A stretch of 64,000 nucleotides of DNA from Sulfurimicrobium sp031426915. Its GTDB lineage: Bacteria; Pseudomonadota; Gammaproteobacteria; Burkholderiales; Sulfuricellaceae. The stretch spans positions 41,433 to 105,432 of the forward strand of contig JASJPB010000007.1 of NCBI GenBank assembly GCA_031426915.1. Reading direction: 5' to 3'. Below the pieces are notes generated by a model. That model searched no databases. It saw nothing but the letters and a program-made list of their open reading frames with translations, and was not told the DNA's origin. Each line of letters begins with the position of its first letter. Position 1 is the first letter of the stretch. Positions 1 to 7,047 of the stretch are shown here, one piece after another. Position numbers and translations under genes: made by a program.

Positions 1-229
1 GCTGCTTCAAGTCATCGCGCTTCTGCAAAAACTCATCGCGGCCGATTTCTCCTCGGGCATAGGCTTCTTCCAGGATTTCAAGCGGGGTTTTGCCGCTCCC
101 GCCTGATTTTGAGCCGCTTGCCAGATATTTGATGGCGGCCAGGATCAGGATAATCGGCACTAGCCACATCAGCAGCATGCCGAGCCAGCCTCCGAACATC
201 CAGGCGCCATGGTCATAGCCATACATCAT
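1..229 (-). CDS. SHOCT-domain membrane protein, 3' end cut off by window
   Basis: The frame starts at an ATG at 227-229 (MMYGYDHGAWMFGGWLGMLL) and runs off the left edge after about 76 residues. A single membrane segment (about residues 16-38, rich in Leu, Ile and Trp) is followed by a Gly/Ser linker and then a C-terminal SHOCT motif, PLEILEEAYARGEIGRDEF, the short helical segment common at the ends of small bacterial membrane proteins. The family has no defined biochemical role; it often sits beside metal-handling and respiratory genes. It is the last gene of the minus-strand run that includes the truncated haemoglobin, 6 bp upstream of it, so it is probably cotranscribed. Confidence 0.75.
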   Translation of the reverse strand, partial: MMYGYDHGAWMFGGWLGMLLMWLVPIILILAAIKYLASGSKSGGSGKTPLEILEEAYARGEIGRDEFLQKRDDLKQ

Positions 230-235
230 GGTTGC

Positions 236-607
236 CTATGCCTCGACCATGTCTTTTTTCGTGCTTTGTATCAATGCGGCGACCTCGTCACGTTCAGCAC
301 GAGGGACTTGAAAGGCCTCCAGCGTGGCATGGAGGTGCCCCAGAAATACCGACCAATCGTTTTCACTGATTCCCATCCCTTTATGGGAGGTTTTCATGTC
401 CCGCCCGGTGTAGTACACGGGGCCGCCTGCACCCGAACACAGAAAGTCAATCAGGAGCTGCTTCGAGCGGTTCAAGCTATCCTCCGCTCGATGCTGCCAG
501 TAGCGAGCCAGTTGCGGATCCGCTCGCAAGCGTGGCAAAAGGTCGCTGACAACAGCAGCAATGGCGTCATAGCCGCCAAGACGTTCATAGAGTGTTTTCT
601 GGTTCAT
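236..607 (-). CDS. Truncated haemoglobin (group I type)
   Basis: A 123-residue protein with the short 2-on-2 globin pattern: N-terminal LYERLGGYDAIAAVVSDL, the central YYTGRDMKTSHKGMGIS segment whose His is the expected proximal haem ligand, and a C-terminal helix. The length matches group I truncated haemoglobins. Family members bind O2 and NO and often detoxify NO or deliver oxygen; which applies here cannot be read from sequence. AAGGAGATAAAGCC gives a strong ribosome site before the ATG at 607. It lies 81 bp downstream of the cupin gene and 6 bp before the SHOCT gene, all on the minus strand. A perfect 6-bp dyad lies 24 bp upstream of the start. Confidence 0.92.
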   Translation of the reverse strand: MNQKTLYERLGGYDAIAAVVSDLLPRLRADPQLARYWQHRAEDSLNRSKQLLIDFLCSGAGGPVYYTGRDMKTSHKGMGISENDWSVFLGHLHATLEAFQVPRAERDEVAALIQSTKKDMVEA

Positions 608-631
608 GGCTTTATCTCCTTCTGGTTGGAA

Positions 632-648
632 ATGAGCATAAAGCTCAT
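632..648 (-). promoter_or_regulatory. Dyad upstream of truncated haemoglobin
   Basis: ATGAGC and GCTCAT arms (6 bp, perfect) are separated by ATAAA, 24 bp upstream of the globin start codon. It could be an operator or a 5'-UTR hairpin. No known binding consensus is matched. Confidence 0.35.
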
Positions 649-688
649 GCTATCCGGGGCCGCGTTGGCGGTGTTGCTCGCGCCGTGT

Positions 689-1075
689 TTAACTTTTCAC
701 CTTCTCGATCATGTGGTTGATGACATGGCTGTGCTCGCGCTGCGGGCTGAACATGATGATCTCCGCGTCCGCATTGACCTTGACGTTGTGCCCGGGCGGC
801 CAGTAAAACAGATCGTTCGCGTTGACCGTTTCCTGCGCGCCGTCCATGCCGGTCGTGGTGAGTTGGCCGCGCAAGACAAAGCCCCAGTGGGGGCACTGGC
901 ACGAATCGCCTTCCAGTCCCTTGAACAGCGTGGTGGTGTCAACACCCGCCGAGAGGCTGAAGTATTCGCCGCTGATCTTGCCTAATCCCGTTGCGTCGCC
1001 GAAATCCATTTGTTGGCGGATCACGGCGCCAGGGATCTCCATCTTGACGTCCACATCCTGTATGGCTATCCGCAT
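689..1075 (-). CDS. Cupin-domain protein
   Basis: A 128-residue single-domain protein with cupin beta-barrel signatures: CPHWGFVLRGQLTTTG in the first conserved motif and NDLFYWPPGHNVKV in the second. The first motif keeps only one His of the usual metal-binding set, so metal binding is uncertain. The start at 1075 is preceded by AGGAGAAACGAAC, a good ribosome site. It may form a unit with the downstream truncated haemoglobin. A 24-bp element ending 13 bp before the start codon recurs upstream of the next minus-strand gene (1246-1476), suggesting shared control. The substrate is unknown. Confidence 0.8.
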   Translation of the reverse strand: MRIAIQDVDVKMEIPGAVIRQQMDFGDATGLGKISGEYFSLSAGVDTTTLFKGLEGDSCQCPHWGFVLRGQLTTTGMDGAQETVNANDLFYWPPGHNVKVNADAEIIMFSPQREHSHVINHMIEKVKS

Positions 1076-1087
1076 GTTCGTTTCTCC

Positions 1088-1111
1088 TATGTGTCAATGG
1101 ATGCTTAATGT
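1088..1111 (-). repeat. 24-bp conserved element, copy 1
   Basis: On the minus strand this copy contains AAGCATCCATTGACACATA and agrees at 21 of 24 positions with 1573-1596, in the same orientation. It ends 13 bp before the cupin start codon. Position and conservation suggest a regulatory site, though a short direct repeat flanking the small gene between them is also possible. Confidence 0.5.
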
Positions 1112-1245
1112 GAATAGGGTGCGATTCATAAGGAGACGCACCGATGGTTGATGGTATGGCAATGAAGAAGCAGTTCGAACCTTTGCTCACCACATGCCCG
1201 CACTCATATAGCCACGAGCGCGGGCAGTTGCCGAAGTCGTCTCGT

Positions 1246-1476
1246 TTACATGCCTACCAGCTGGGCGGTATAGCCTGCTGCCCGGGCCTTCGCCAACAAG
1301 ACCGCTGTGGTGGTTTTTTCCGTGTCATAGGTGATCATGAGGAGGTGCTCCTTGCCTGCATTAAACCCTGGCGAAACGACTCCCTCGACCTGTCGCAGTG
1401 TATTTTCGAGAGAGGTGCGCGCTTCTTCACTCAGAGACTCATTGATGTGAATCATGACATCGCTAATATTCATCAT
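1246..1476 (-). CDS. Small HMA-like protein without the CxxC motif
   Basis: A 76-residue protein, MMNISDVMIHINESLSEEAR..., with the alternating strand/helix pattern and C-terminal KARAAGYTAQLVGM typical of the ferredoxin-like heavy-metal-associated fold. The metal-binding CxxC loop is absent, so ordinary copper or mercury carriage is unlikely. The ATG is preceded by AAGGAGCAAC. Neighbours on the same strand are the cupin and globin genes downstream and a membrane/secreted protein pair upstream. Role unknown; the fold assignment is from pattern only. Confidence 0.7.
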   Translation of the reverse strand: MMNISDVMIHINESLSEEARTSLENTLRQVEGVVSPGFNAGKEHLLMITYDTEKTTTAVLLAKARAAGYTAQLVGM

Positions 1477-1572
1477 GTTGCTCCTTATATAGCGGGTTTA
1501 TCGTAGCGTCAGAAACGCCTTGGTGTGGACCAGTTCCCGCCGCTCGGTATCGCGATCAGCGGTTAAGAACCG

Positions 1573-1596
1573 TATGCGTCAATGGATACTTTATGT
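1573..1596 (-). repeat. 24-bp conserved element, copy 2
   Basis: Second copy of the element at 1088-1111, containing AAGTATCCATTGACGCATA on the minus strand, 97 bp upstream of the HMA-like gene. Three substitutions separate the two copies. Confidence 0.5.
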
Positions 1597-1644
1597 TTGG
1601 TGGACTGTCTATCGCCGCATCCGTTTCAGGCAATAGGCAACGCC

Positions 1645-2067
1645 TCATGAAAACCAGCGCAAAAAGGCCGCCGCCGTCAATGCCGTGGCGCCCAGGGCCG
1701 TCAGTATCCGCCACACGCCACGACGCCAGGCTGCGGGCCGGTTTGCGGCATGGAGCAGATAGAAGGCCGCCAGCGAAAAGGCGGAAACTGCGCATGCCAC
1801 CTTGATCGCCAGCGCGACCAGCGCGACCGCGCTGAGGTCGGGAAACTGCCCGTAATAGTAGAAGCTAATGGCGCCGAAGGCAGCGCCGCTCGCCACCTGG
1901 GCCACCCATCCCGATATCACCAGCCATGCGAGGGAACGCTCCAGTTCCGGGCGCATCAGCCACAGCGAGGCCACCGCCCCGCCTATGACGGCGCTGGCAC
2001 CGAAGTTATGCACCACCTGGGTCAGGGCATATCCCAGATTCTGGAGGTCCATGGGTTCATTCCACAT
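1645..2067 (-). CDS. Four-helix inner-membrane protein
   Basis: A 140-residue hydrophobic protein with four predicted membrane segments (about residues 20-38, 46-72, 77-103 and 118-136) and a positively charged loop, NRPAAWRRGVWR, between the last two. Its start overlaps the end of the secreted-protein gene by 11 bp, so the two are translationally coupled. The size and pairing with an exported small beta protein recall CopC/CopD-type arrangements, but no conserved CopD His pattern is evident. Function unassigned. An in-frame ATG at residue 6 (MDLQNLG) is an alternative start. Confidence 0.7.
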   Translation of the reverse strand: MWNEPMDLQNLGYALTQVVHNFGASAVIGGAVASLWLMRPELERSLAWLVISGWVAQVASGAAFGAISFYYYGQFPDLSAVALVALAIKVACAVSAFSLAAFYLLHAANRPAAWRRGVWRILTALGATALTAAAFLRWFS

Positions 2068-2407
2068 TCACCTTGACGCATTGCTCGACGCCGATCGGCA
2101 CATGCGCCTTGTTCACCACCTTGATGCACAGCGTGTGTGCGCCTGCGGCCAGGGATTCAAGCGCTTGGCTTCCGGAAAGTTTGCGCAGGATGGCGGCTTC
2201 CTTGTTGTCCACGTAAAGATGAATGTGATCGCCGCGCGGACCGGGCACAACCTCGTAATCAATCCGGTTCTGGGACATGGCGTCCAGCTTCGCGCCATCG
2301 GCCGGGAAGGATATTTTTGCATAAGGTTCGGCTGCCGCAACACAGGTCGAAAACAGTGCGACAGACAGCGCCAATATGATGCGACTGGGGAGGAGATGAG
2401 AATGCAT
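2057..2407 (-). CDS. Exported small beta-sandwich-like protein
   Basis: The start is placed at MHSHLLPSRIILALS because GGAG lies 8 bp upstream; the open frame continues further 5' but without a ribosome site. Residues 1-26 form a signal peptide ending near TCVAAAEPYA. The mature part, about 90 residues, includes GDHIHLYVDNKEA, ALESLAAGAHTLCIKVVNK and two Cys, consistent with a small periplasmic beta domain of the kind found in uncharacterised copper/respiration-associated proteins. It is coupled to the membrane protein that follows. Exact role unknown. Confidence 0.75.
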   Translation of the reverse strand: MHSHLLPSRIILALSVALFSTCVAAAEPYAKISFPADGAKLDAMSQNRIDYEVVPGPRGDHIHLYVDNKEAAILRKLSGSQALESLAAGAHTLCIKVVNKAHVPIGVEQCVKVNVE

Positions 2408-2630
2408 GGCTTTACTCCATAAAGACTGAACACCCTGAAAGTGTAGGAAAAGCAGTGCAGGAACACAGTACGGCAAACTGTGTATTTCTCATGGTTCAAG
2501 TCTTTAGCCGGCAGGATTCTTGGCCGGATTCGTCTCCATCAGTTGACGACCGAAGGCATTGGGGGAATTTCATGGAGTATTTTGGATGAAACCGGAACCA
2601 GAAGGGCAGCTATAGCGGCACGGAGGACCG

Positions 2631-4919
2631 TTAGTTAATCGGTGAGGCCTCGTAAACGGTTACCCGATTGCGCCCCTCACTCTTCGAGCGGTAGAGCATT
2701 TCATCTGCGTGGGCAAGCAGAGTGTCCATATCGTTGCCGTGCGCGGGAAATCCAGCGACACCCGCCGACAGCGTTACCCGAATATCCCATTCGCCGTGCC
2801 TCACCAGCGTTCCGGCCAGATCGGCTCGCCACAATTCAATCCGTTGCAACGCATGTTCGGCGGACATTCTAGGCATGACTACCACGAACTCCTCGCCACC
2901 ATAGCGGCAGATCACGTCGCTTTCGCGTGCACTTCGCTTCAAGAGTGCCGCCAGGGACCTGAGGACTTCATCGCCTGCAGCGTGACTGTAGGTGTCATTG
3001 ATTTTCTTGAAGTGATCGAGGTCGATCATGATCACCGCCACCGGATAATTCTCGCGGCGGGCACGCGCCAATTCACGTGGCAGGGCTTCATCGAGGTAGC
3101 CCCGGTTATAGATACCCGTCAGCGGATCGCGGATCGCCTTTTCCTGCAAGTCGATCTTCTCATCGCTTAGTTCCTTGAGCTGGAATTCGAGATGGCGTTG
3201 TGACTGCTCCAGTTCGACGTCCTGCCGCCGGCGCTCGGTGATGTCACGACCGATCCCCTGGTAGCCGGCAATCTGACCGTTTGCGTCATAAATCGGAATG
3301 GTCAGAACGTCGATCCAGATGACGCGACCATCCTTGCAGCGTTGCGGAATCTCGAAGCGCAAGGCCTCATTCTTGCGACCCTCGGCTTCAAGCTGCTCGC
3401 GTTTTTCGAGCAACCTGGACAGCATCAGCTGGCCTTCCGGTGTCAGCGTGTCCGCAATCGATTGTCCAATCACTTCATCACGCGCAAAACCGCGCAGGCG
3501 GCGATCCGCGTCGTTGATATAGGTAAAGCGGTTCTCGCGGTCAGCCTTCCAGACGACATCGGCCATATTTTCCGCCAGCATGCGGAATTGCTCCTCGCTT
3601 GCGCGCAGTGCTATTTCGGCCAATTGGCGTGCGGTGATATCGCGAAAAGCCATTACCACGCCGTGCTTACCATCGAGATCGTCAGCCCTTGACGCGGCAT
3701 ACTCGACGGCAAATCCCTGCCCATCCTTTCTCCAGAAGTGGTCGGTACCAAGCTTTTCCGTTCCCTCGTTCAACAGCCTGCCAATGGGGCACTCACCATC
3801 AGGGTAAGGTGTGCCATCAGGCAGGGAATGATGAATGGTGTCGTGCAGACTTTTACCTACCAGTTCGCTCGCTGTGTAACCAAATAGTCGCGCACCAGTC
3901 GGATTGATGAACGCGACCCGACCCTGTGCATCGATTCCGCAGATGCCGTCTTCAACCGTGTCCAGCACCGTCTGCATGCGCCTGACCACGCTCTGTTCGC
4001 GTGCTCTCGCTTTTCTCGTAATATTGGCCATCCAGCCGGCGACAAGAAACAGAAGCGCGAGGGTGCTAACCAGCACCATGGCCCGCTGCCGCCAGGGCGA
4101 CAGAATTTCGTCGCGGCTGAGGCTGACGACGATGGCAATGGGGAGGCCGGCATGCTTGCGATAGGCTATCCGCCGCGTAATGCCGTCGATCGCCGATACC
4201 GCGGTGAAGGTGCCTACCGACTGCTTCTTCATCTCGTCGAGCAACTTCAAGCTAAACCGCTTGCCCGCTGCACCGGCGTCGGGGTGGCGCATGATGACAG
4301 CACCGTCGCTGCGTGCCAGAGTATAAGCGGCGGTTTCGCCCAGCTTGAGTTCGCTGACCACCTGAATGAAGACGTCGATATCGATGGCCGCCATCGCCAC
4401 CCCAGCGAAGGAGCCATCGGGCGCGTCGATGCGGCGGCTGAGGTTAAACACTTTCTTGCCCGTCGTCTTGCCGACGATGGTTTCGCCAATGAACAGGCCG
4501 ACACCCTGCTGTTGCTGTGCAGTGAAGTATTCACGGTCGGTCGCGTTGTTGGTCGAATGACGCATATGGGACGCCATCACCGCCGAGCCATCTGCACGGT
4601 AAAGCCACAGCCGTCCGCTGACCGGAAGCTTCTTGGCCATTTCAACGAAGTGTGGCCAGCGCCGATCTCCCCCACTTCCCATGATGTCGTGGTCGCGGAC
4701 CTCGTCGAGCGCGCGATCGAGAATGTTGTTGGCGTTGGCAATCACATGGGAAGTATGGGTTTCGAGCAGCCGGGCGACACTCGCCAGCTGATTGTCGGCT
4801 GCCGCCAGCGTGGCCTGATAGTCATGCCACAACCAGGCGCCGGTTCCGGATACGACGGCTGCGCTGAGCAGTATCCATCTGAGAACGGAATAGGGCAATG
4901 GTTTAAACGGCAGAGGCAT
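2631..4919 (-). CDS. Diguanylate cyclase: Cache-PAS-PAS-GGDEF
   Basis: A 762-residue membrane sensor that should make c-di-GMP from two GTP. Order: membrane helix (about 11-31), periplasmic double-Cache/PDC-like region (about 35-280), second helix (about 282-300), two PAS domains (about 312-435 and 440-565, each ending in a PAC segment such as GIGRDITER), a short coiled linker, and a GGDEF domain (about 590-758). The active site reads GGEEF at residues 674-678. RESD sits five residues before it, so the product-inhibition I-site is intact. No EAL domain follows. The start MPLPFKPLPY puts the first helix directly after a short tail. It is a single-gene unit on the minus strand. Confidence 0.95.
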   Translation of the reverse strand: MPLPFKPLPYSVLRWILLSAAVVSGTGAWLWHDYQATLAAADNQLASVARLLETHTSHVIANANNILDRALDEVRDHDIMGSGGDRRWPHFVEMAKKLPVSGRLWLYRADGSAVMASHMRHSTNNATDREYFTAQQQQGVGLFIGETIVGKTTGKKVFNLSRRIDAPDGSFAGVAMAAIDIDVFIQVVSELKLGETAAYTLARSDGAVIMRHPDAGAAGKRFSLKLLDEMKKQSVGTFTAVSAIDGITRRIAYRKHAGLPIAIVVSLSRDEILSPWRQRAMVLVSTLALLFLVAGWMANITRKARAREQSVVRRMQTVLDTVEDGICGIDAQGRVAFINPTGARLFGYTASELVGKSLHDTIHHSLPDGTPYPDGECPIGRLLNEGTEKLGTDHFWRKDGQGFAVEYAASRADDLDGKHGVVMAFRDITARQLAEIALRASEEQFRMLAENMADVVWKADRENRFTYINDADRRLRGFARDEVIGQSIADTLTPEGQLMLSRLLEKREQLEAEGRKNEALRFEIPQRCKDGRVIWIDVLTIPIYDANGQIAGYQGIGRDITERRRQDVELEQSQRHLEFQLKELSDEKIDLQEKAIRDPLTGIYNRGYLDEALPRELARARRENYPVAVIMIDLDHFKKINDTYSHAAGDEVLRSLAALLKRSARESDVICRYGGEEFVVVMPRMSAEHALQRIELWRADLAGTLVRHGEWDIRVTLSAGVAGFPAHGNDMDTLLAHADEMLYRSKSEGRNRVTVYEASPIN

Positions 4920-5249
4920 GGTCAGTTGGAATCAGGCGAAGAATGTAGATCTTAAATCTAAATTCTGGTAACTACCATTGTTCAGTGGAAAATCATGGCC
5001 CCGATTACGCCCACCGGCCTTGGTGCCCCGATAATTCCTTCACGGGGCGCGGGGTCAAGTCTTGATATCACGTTTTCGCTACTCTCTTTTATCGCTGTAG
5101 AACGGCAACCGCGATGTCAAGACTTGACCCCGACGTTTTTTCAACCAGGGTAGCGTCACGACAAAACAGGTAATGAGGATGGTGTTATTATTGCGAACAT
5201 CATCGCATCATCAGGTTTTTACAACGCATGCCAAAGAAATTGCACCAAC
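4920..5249. other. Intergenic region with an inverted-repeat element
   Basis: 330 bp between the divergent diguanylate cyclase and toxin genes. Apart from the inverted repeat at 5050-5132 I see no gene. Confidence 0.5.
5050..5132. repeat. 83-bp inverted-repeat (MITE/REP-like) element
   Basis: 20-bp arms at 5050-5069 and 5113-5132 are reverse complements with one mismatch. The core is GGGGTCAAGTCTTGA on one side and TCAAGACTTGACCCC on the other, with a 43-bp centre. Paired arms around a short non-coding centre are typical of non-autonomous mobile or REP-type elements. Confidence 0.65.
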
Positions 5250-5267
5250 TATAATAAAATTATTATA
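5250..5267 (+). promoter_or_regulatory. Palindromic promoter/operator of the toxin-antitoxin-chaperone module
   Basis: TATAATAA-AA-TTATTATA is a perfect 18-bp palindrome ending 2 bp before the toxin ATG at 5270. It contains a TATAAT at 5250-5255, and another TATAAT ends at 5269. TTGCAC at 5240-5245 is a possible -35 for the second. A dyad over the promoter is what an autoregulating HTH antitoxin would bind. Confidence 0.55.
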
Positions 5268-5269
5268 AT

Positions 5270-5662
5270 ATGCCCCCTATCCTTTACGACTATGTCAATA
5301 TCCACGGTGAAAATGAGTTTAAGTCCTGGACAAAGGGGCTTCAGACCCAGCAAAAGGCAAAGCTTAATCAGAAGCTCGATCTGCTAAAGGCGCACGGTGA
5401 AGGCCTCTTTCCAGAGATACTGACTGGGACAGACACAGCCGGAATATTGAAACTTCGAGTAAAAGGAAACGTCCAACTTCGGCCCATGCTATGCAGAGGG
5501 CCGATTGACGTTGGTGGTGAATACACGCTATTGCTTGGTGCAAAAGAGGTTGGTGGCAAGTTGAAGCCACCCGGAGCTGACGCGACCGCCGAGTCATTAA
5601 AGTCTTGCGTTGCGAACGACCCGGCAAATAGGAGAACGGAACATGAAAAAGTTAGCAAATGA
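5270..5662 (+). CDS. higB: HigB/RelE-like toxin of a TAC module
   Basis: A 130-residue protein resembling Gp49/HigB-type mRNA interferases: an N-terminal helical half (ENEFKSWTKGLQTQQKAKLNQ) and a beta-rich core with ILKLRVKGNVQLRPMLCRG, where the RelE-family basic residues lie. Family toxins cleave mRNA in translating ribosomes. The gene starts just 2 bp after a palindromic promoter, leaving almost no leader, and overlaps the antitoxin gene by 20 bp. Toxin first, then an HTH antitoxin with an extended tail, then a SecB-like protein is the order of the Mycobacterium tuberculosis HigB1-HigA1-Rv1957 system. The C-terminal tail from about residue 105 looks disordered. Confidence 0.75.
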   Translation: MPPILYDYVNIHGENEFKSWTKGLQTQQKAKLNQKLDLLKAHGEGLFPEILTGTDTAGILKLRVKGNVQLRPMLCRGPIDVGGEYTLLLGAKEVGGKLKPPGADATAESLKSCVANDPANRRTEHEKVSK

Positions 5663-6134
5663 ACTTATCGACGATTTCTCCGATAAAGAATATGCGCACA
5701 GTTACATGGAAAGTTATGTGAACGCTGAAATAGCGGCGCAAATAAAGGTGTTGCGAGAAGACCGGGGGTTTACCCAAGAACAACTCGCCGAGTTGGCTGG
5801 AATGAAACAGGAGCGCGTCAGCGCGTTGGAAGACGTGGATTATGACGCTTGGACAGTAAAGACATTGCGCAAGCTTGCACGGGCGTATGACGTTCATCTA
5901 CAGGTGCGTTTCGTTCCATTCAGCCAAGGAATTCTCGATGTCACAAATCTTAGCCGTGGTCGTCTTCAAGTTGTGTCCAGAAAAGATGATCTACGCGAGT
6001 TTGTTCGTCACGAACTCGTAAATCCGGACGGGCAATGGAAACCGATTGACACGAAGGGGCTGCCAAAGTTGGTGGTTAAGTCCATTCGTGGTCCGATTGA
6101 GCCAAGCAATAACTGGCAACGACTTGCTGCATAA
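5643..6134 (+). CDS. higA: HTH antitoxin with C-terminal extension (HigA-like, TAC type)
   Basis: The start at 5643 (MKKLANELIDDF) is chosen because AGGAGAACGGAAC precedes it. Of 163 residues, about 31-88 form an XRE/HigA helix-turn-helix (GFTQEQLAELAGMKQERVSA). The tail, about 92-163, is far longer than in an ordinary HigA and contains two Trp (132 and 158). In TAC systems such a tail is the chaperone-addiction region that makes the antitoxin depend on a SecB-like partner. The gene overlaps the toxin by 20 bp and precedes the SecB-like gene by 10 bp. It probably binds the palindrome at 5250-5267. Homology of the tail is inferred from context, not shown. Confidence 0.8.
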   Translation: MKKLANELIDDFSDKEYAHSYMESYVNAEIAAQIKVLREDRGFTQEQLAELAGMKQERVSALEDVDYDAWTVKTLRKLARAYDVHLQVRFVPFSQGILDVTNLSRGRLQVVSRKDDLREFVRHELVNPDGQWKPIDTKGLPKLVVKSIRGPIEPSNNWQRLAA

Positions 6135-6144
6135 TGGGTTAAAC

Positions 6145-6651
6145 ATGGCTGAAGAGAATACTGAGACAAAGGGGGCCGCAGAGACTTTTACGTTGCGTGG
6201 CATTTATTTCCGCACCGTAGAAACAAAACTATTGAATGATTTCGACCCGCTTGCTCCAGGTCAACAGCTTTCCGCGTTCTTTAGAAATACTGACGGCACC
6301 GTCGATTGCAGAGAAACTACAGTTTCAGATGGTACGAATAGCAGCCTTATTCATTCTTGTGCATTCAACACGGGATTTGAGTTTGCCTACGTATTGATGA
6401 CAGATGGGGAAGCCCCGTCAGATGAAGATAGAGAGAAGGCAACCGTAGCACTTATTAGCGCATATATTACCGCCGATTACTTGGTGCCAGGCCCCAGCTT
6501 TCCGGAACAAAATGTCTTAACTGGTTGGGCGACAACCAATGCGCTCTTGCACTGCTGGCCTTATTGGCGAGAATTTTGCCAAAGCACCATGTTGCGCATG
6601 AATCTACCGGTTACTACAATCCCTCTCTTGCGTCTTCAACACAAAGTCTAG
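6145..6651 (+). CDS. SecB-like chaperone of the TAC module
   Basis: A 168-residue acidic protein (MAEENTETKG...). It has a SecB-like beta-strand series (TFTLRGIYFRTVETKLL, HSCAFNTGFEFAYVLMTDG), a helical segment, and a C-terminal helix with HCWPYWREFCQSTMLRMNLP leading into TIPLLRL, the place where SecB proteins end in a Pro-rich strand. The length is close to that of Rv1957 and general SecB. Position directly after an extended HigA-like antitoxin supports a dedicated chaperone that folds and protects the antitoxin. I chose ATG 6145; the longer frame upstream overlaps the antitoxin. Alternative: an unrelated hypothetical protein. Confidence 0.7.
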   Translation: MAEENTETKGAAETFTLRGIYFRTVETKLLNDFDPLAPGQQLSAFFRNTDGTVDCRETTVSDGTNSSLIHSCAFNTGFEFAYVLMTDGEAPSDEDREKATVALISAYITADYLVPGPSFPEQNVLTGWATTNALLHCWPYWREFCQSTMLRMNLPVTTIPLLRLQHKV

Positions 6652-6661
6652 TCGCAACAAG

Positions 6662-6681
6662 AAACCCGCTTCGGCGGGTTT
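6662..6681. terminator. Bidirectional intrinsic terminator
   Basis: AAACCCGC-TTCG-GCGGGTTT is a perfect 8-bp stem with a UUCG tetraloop. It is followed by a T-rich stretch on the plus strand and sits between the convergent SecB-like and DUF1289 genes. Confidence 0.88.
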
Positions 6682-6999
6682 TCATTTCACTGTTCCGTCC
6701 GTGTTTCCATCGAGGTCCAGGCCTTGCATTTTATATATTCTCCCCGACCTTCCGCCCGTTTCACTGCCCGGCTCACGGTAGAGCAACTTACGCGAATATT
6801 TCACCCACTTGGGCCGGTTGCGGATGGTGTCCATGCCGTTCACGCGTTCCCAGATCAAGCGTGTTTGTTCCTCATCGAGTAACAGCCACTTGTCCACCTC
6901 CTCGGCGGTACGTCCGCAACCTTTGCAAACAACATCTCCCAGGCTGGTGGAGCAGTAGCCGATGCAGGGGGAACTCGGGGTTTTATGGCTTAACGTCAT
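6682..6999 (-). CDS. DUF1289 family protein
   Basis: A 105-residue protein whose N-terminus carries the DUF1289 four-Cys pattern: SPCIGYCSTSLGDVVCKGCG followed by RTAEEVDKW. The Cys arrangement suggests a small metal-binding knuckle. Members are widespread in proteobacteria, often next to metabolic genes, with no proven function. The remaining 70 residues are basic and unlike the core, longer than the usual 60-80-residue member. It ends at the shared terminator and lies 48 bp downstream of fumC on the same strand. Confidence 0.88.
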   Translation of the reverse strand: MTLSHKTPSSPCIGYCSTSLGDVVCKGCGRTAEEVDKWLLLDEEQTRLIWERVNGMDTIRNRPKWVKYSRKLLYREPGSETGGRSGRIYKMQGLDLDGNTDGTVK

Positions 7000-7047
7000 G
7001 GGTGCGGATTATACGCGCGACAGGTGACGGTGCATCGAAGCGCCGGA

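Noticed and set aside
1088..1111. Reading TTGACA in the 24-bp element as a -35 box
   Set aside because: A matching -10 would fall inside the cupin coding region, so this is unlikely to be a promoter for that gene.
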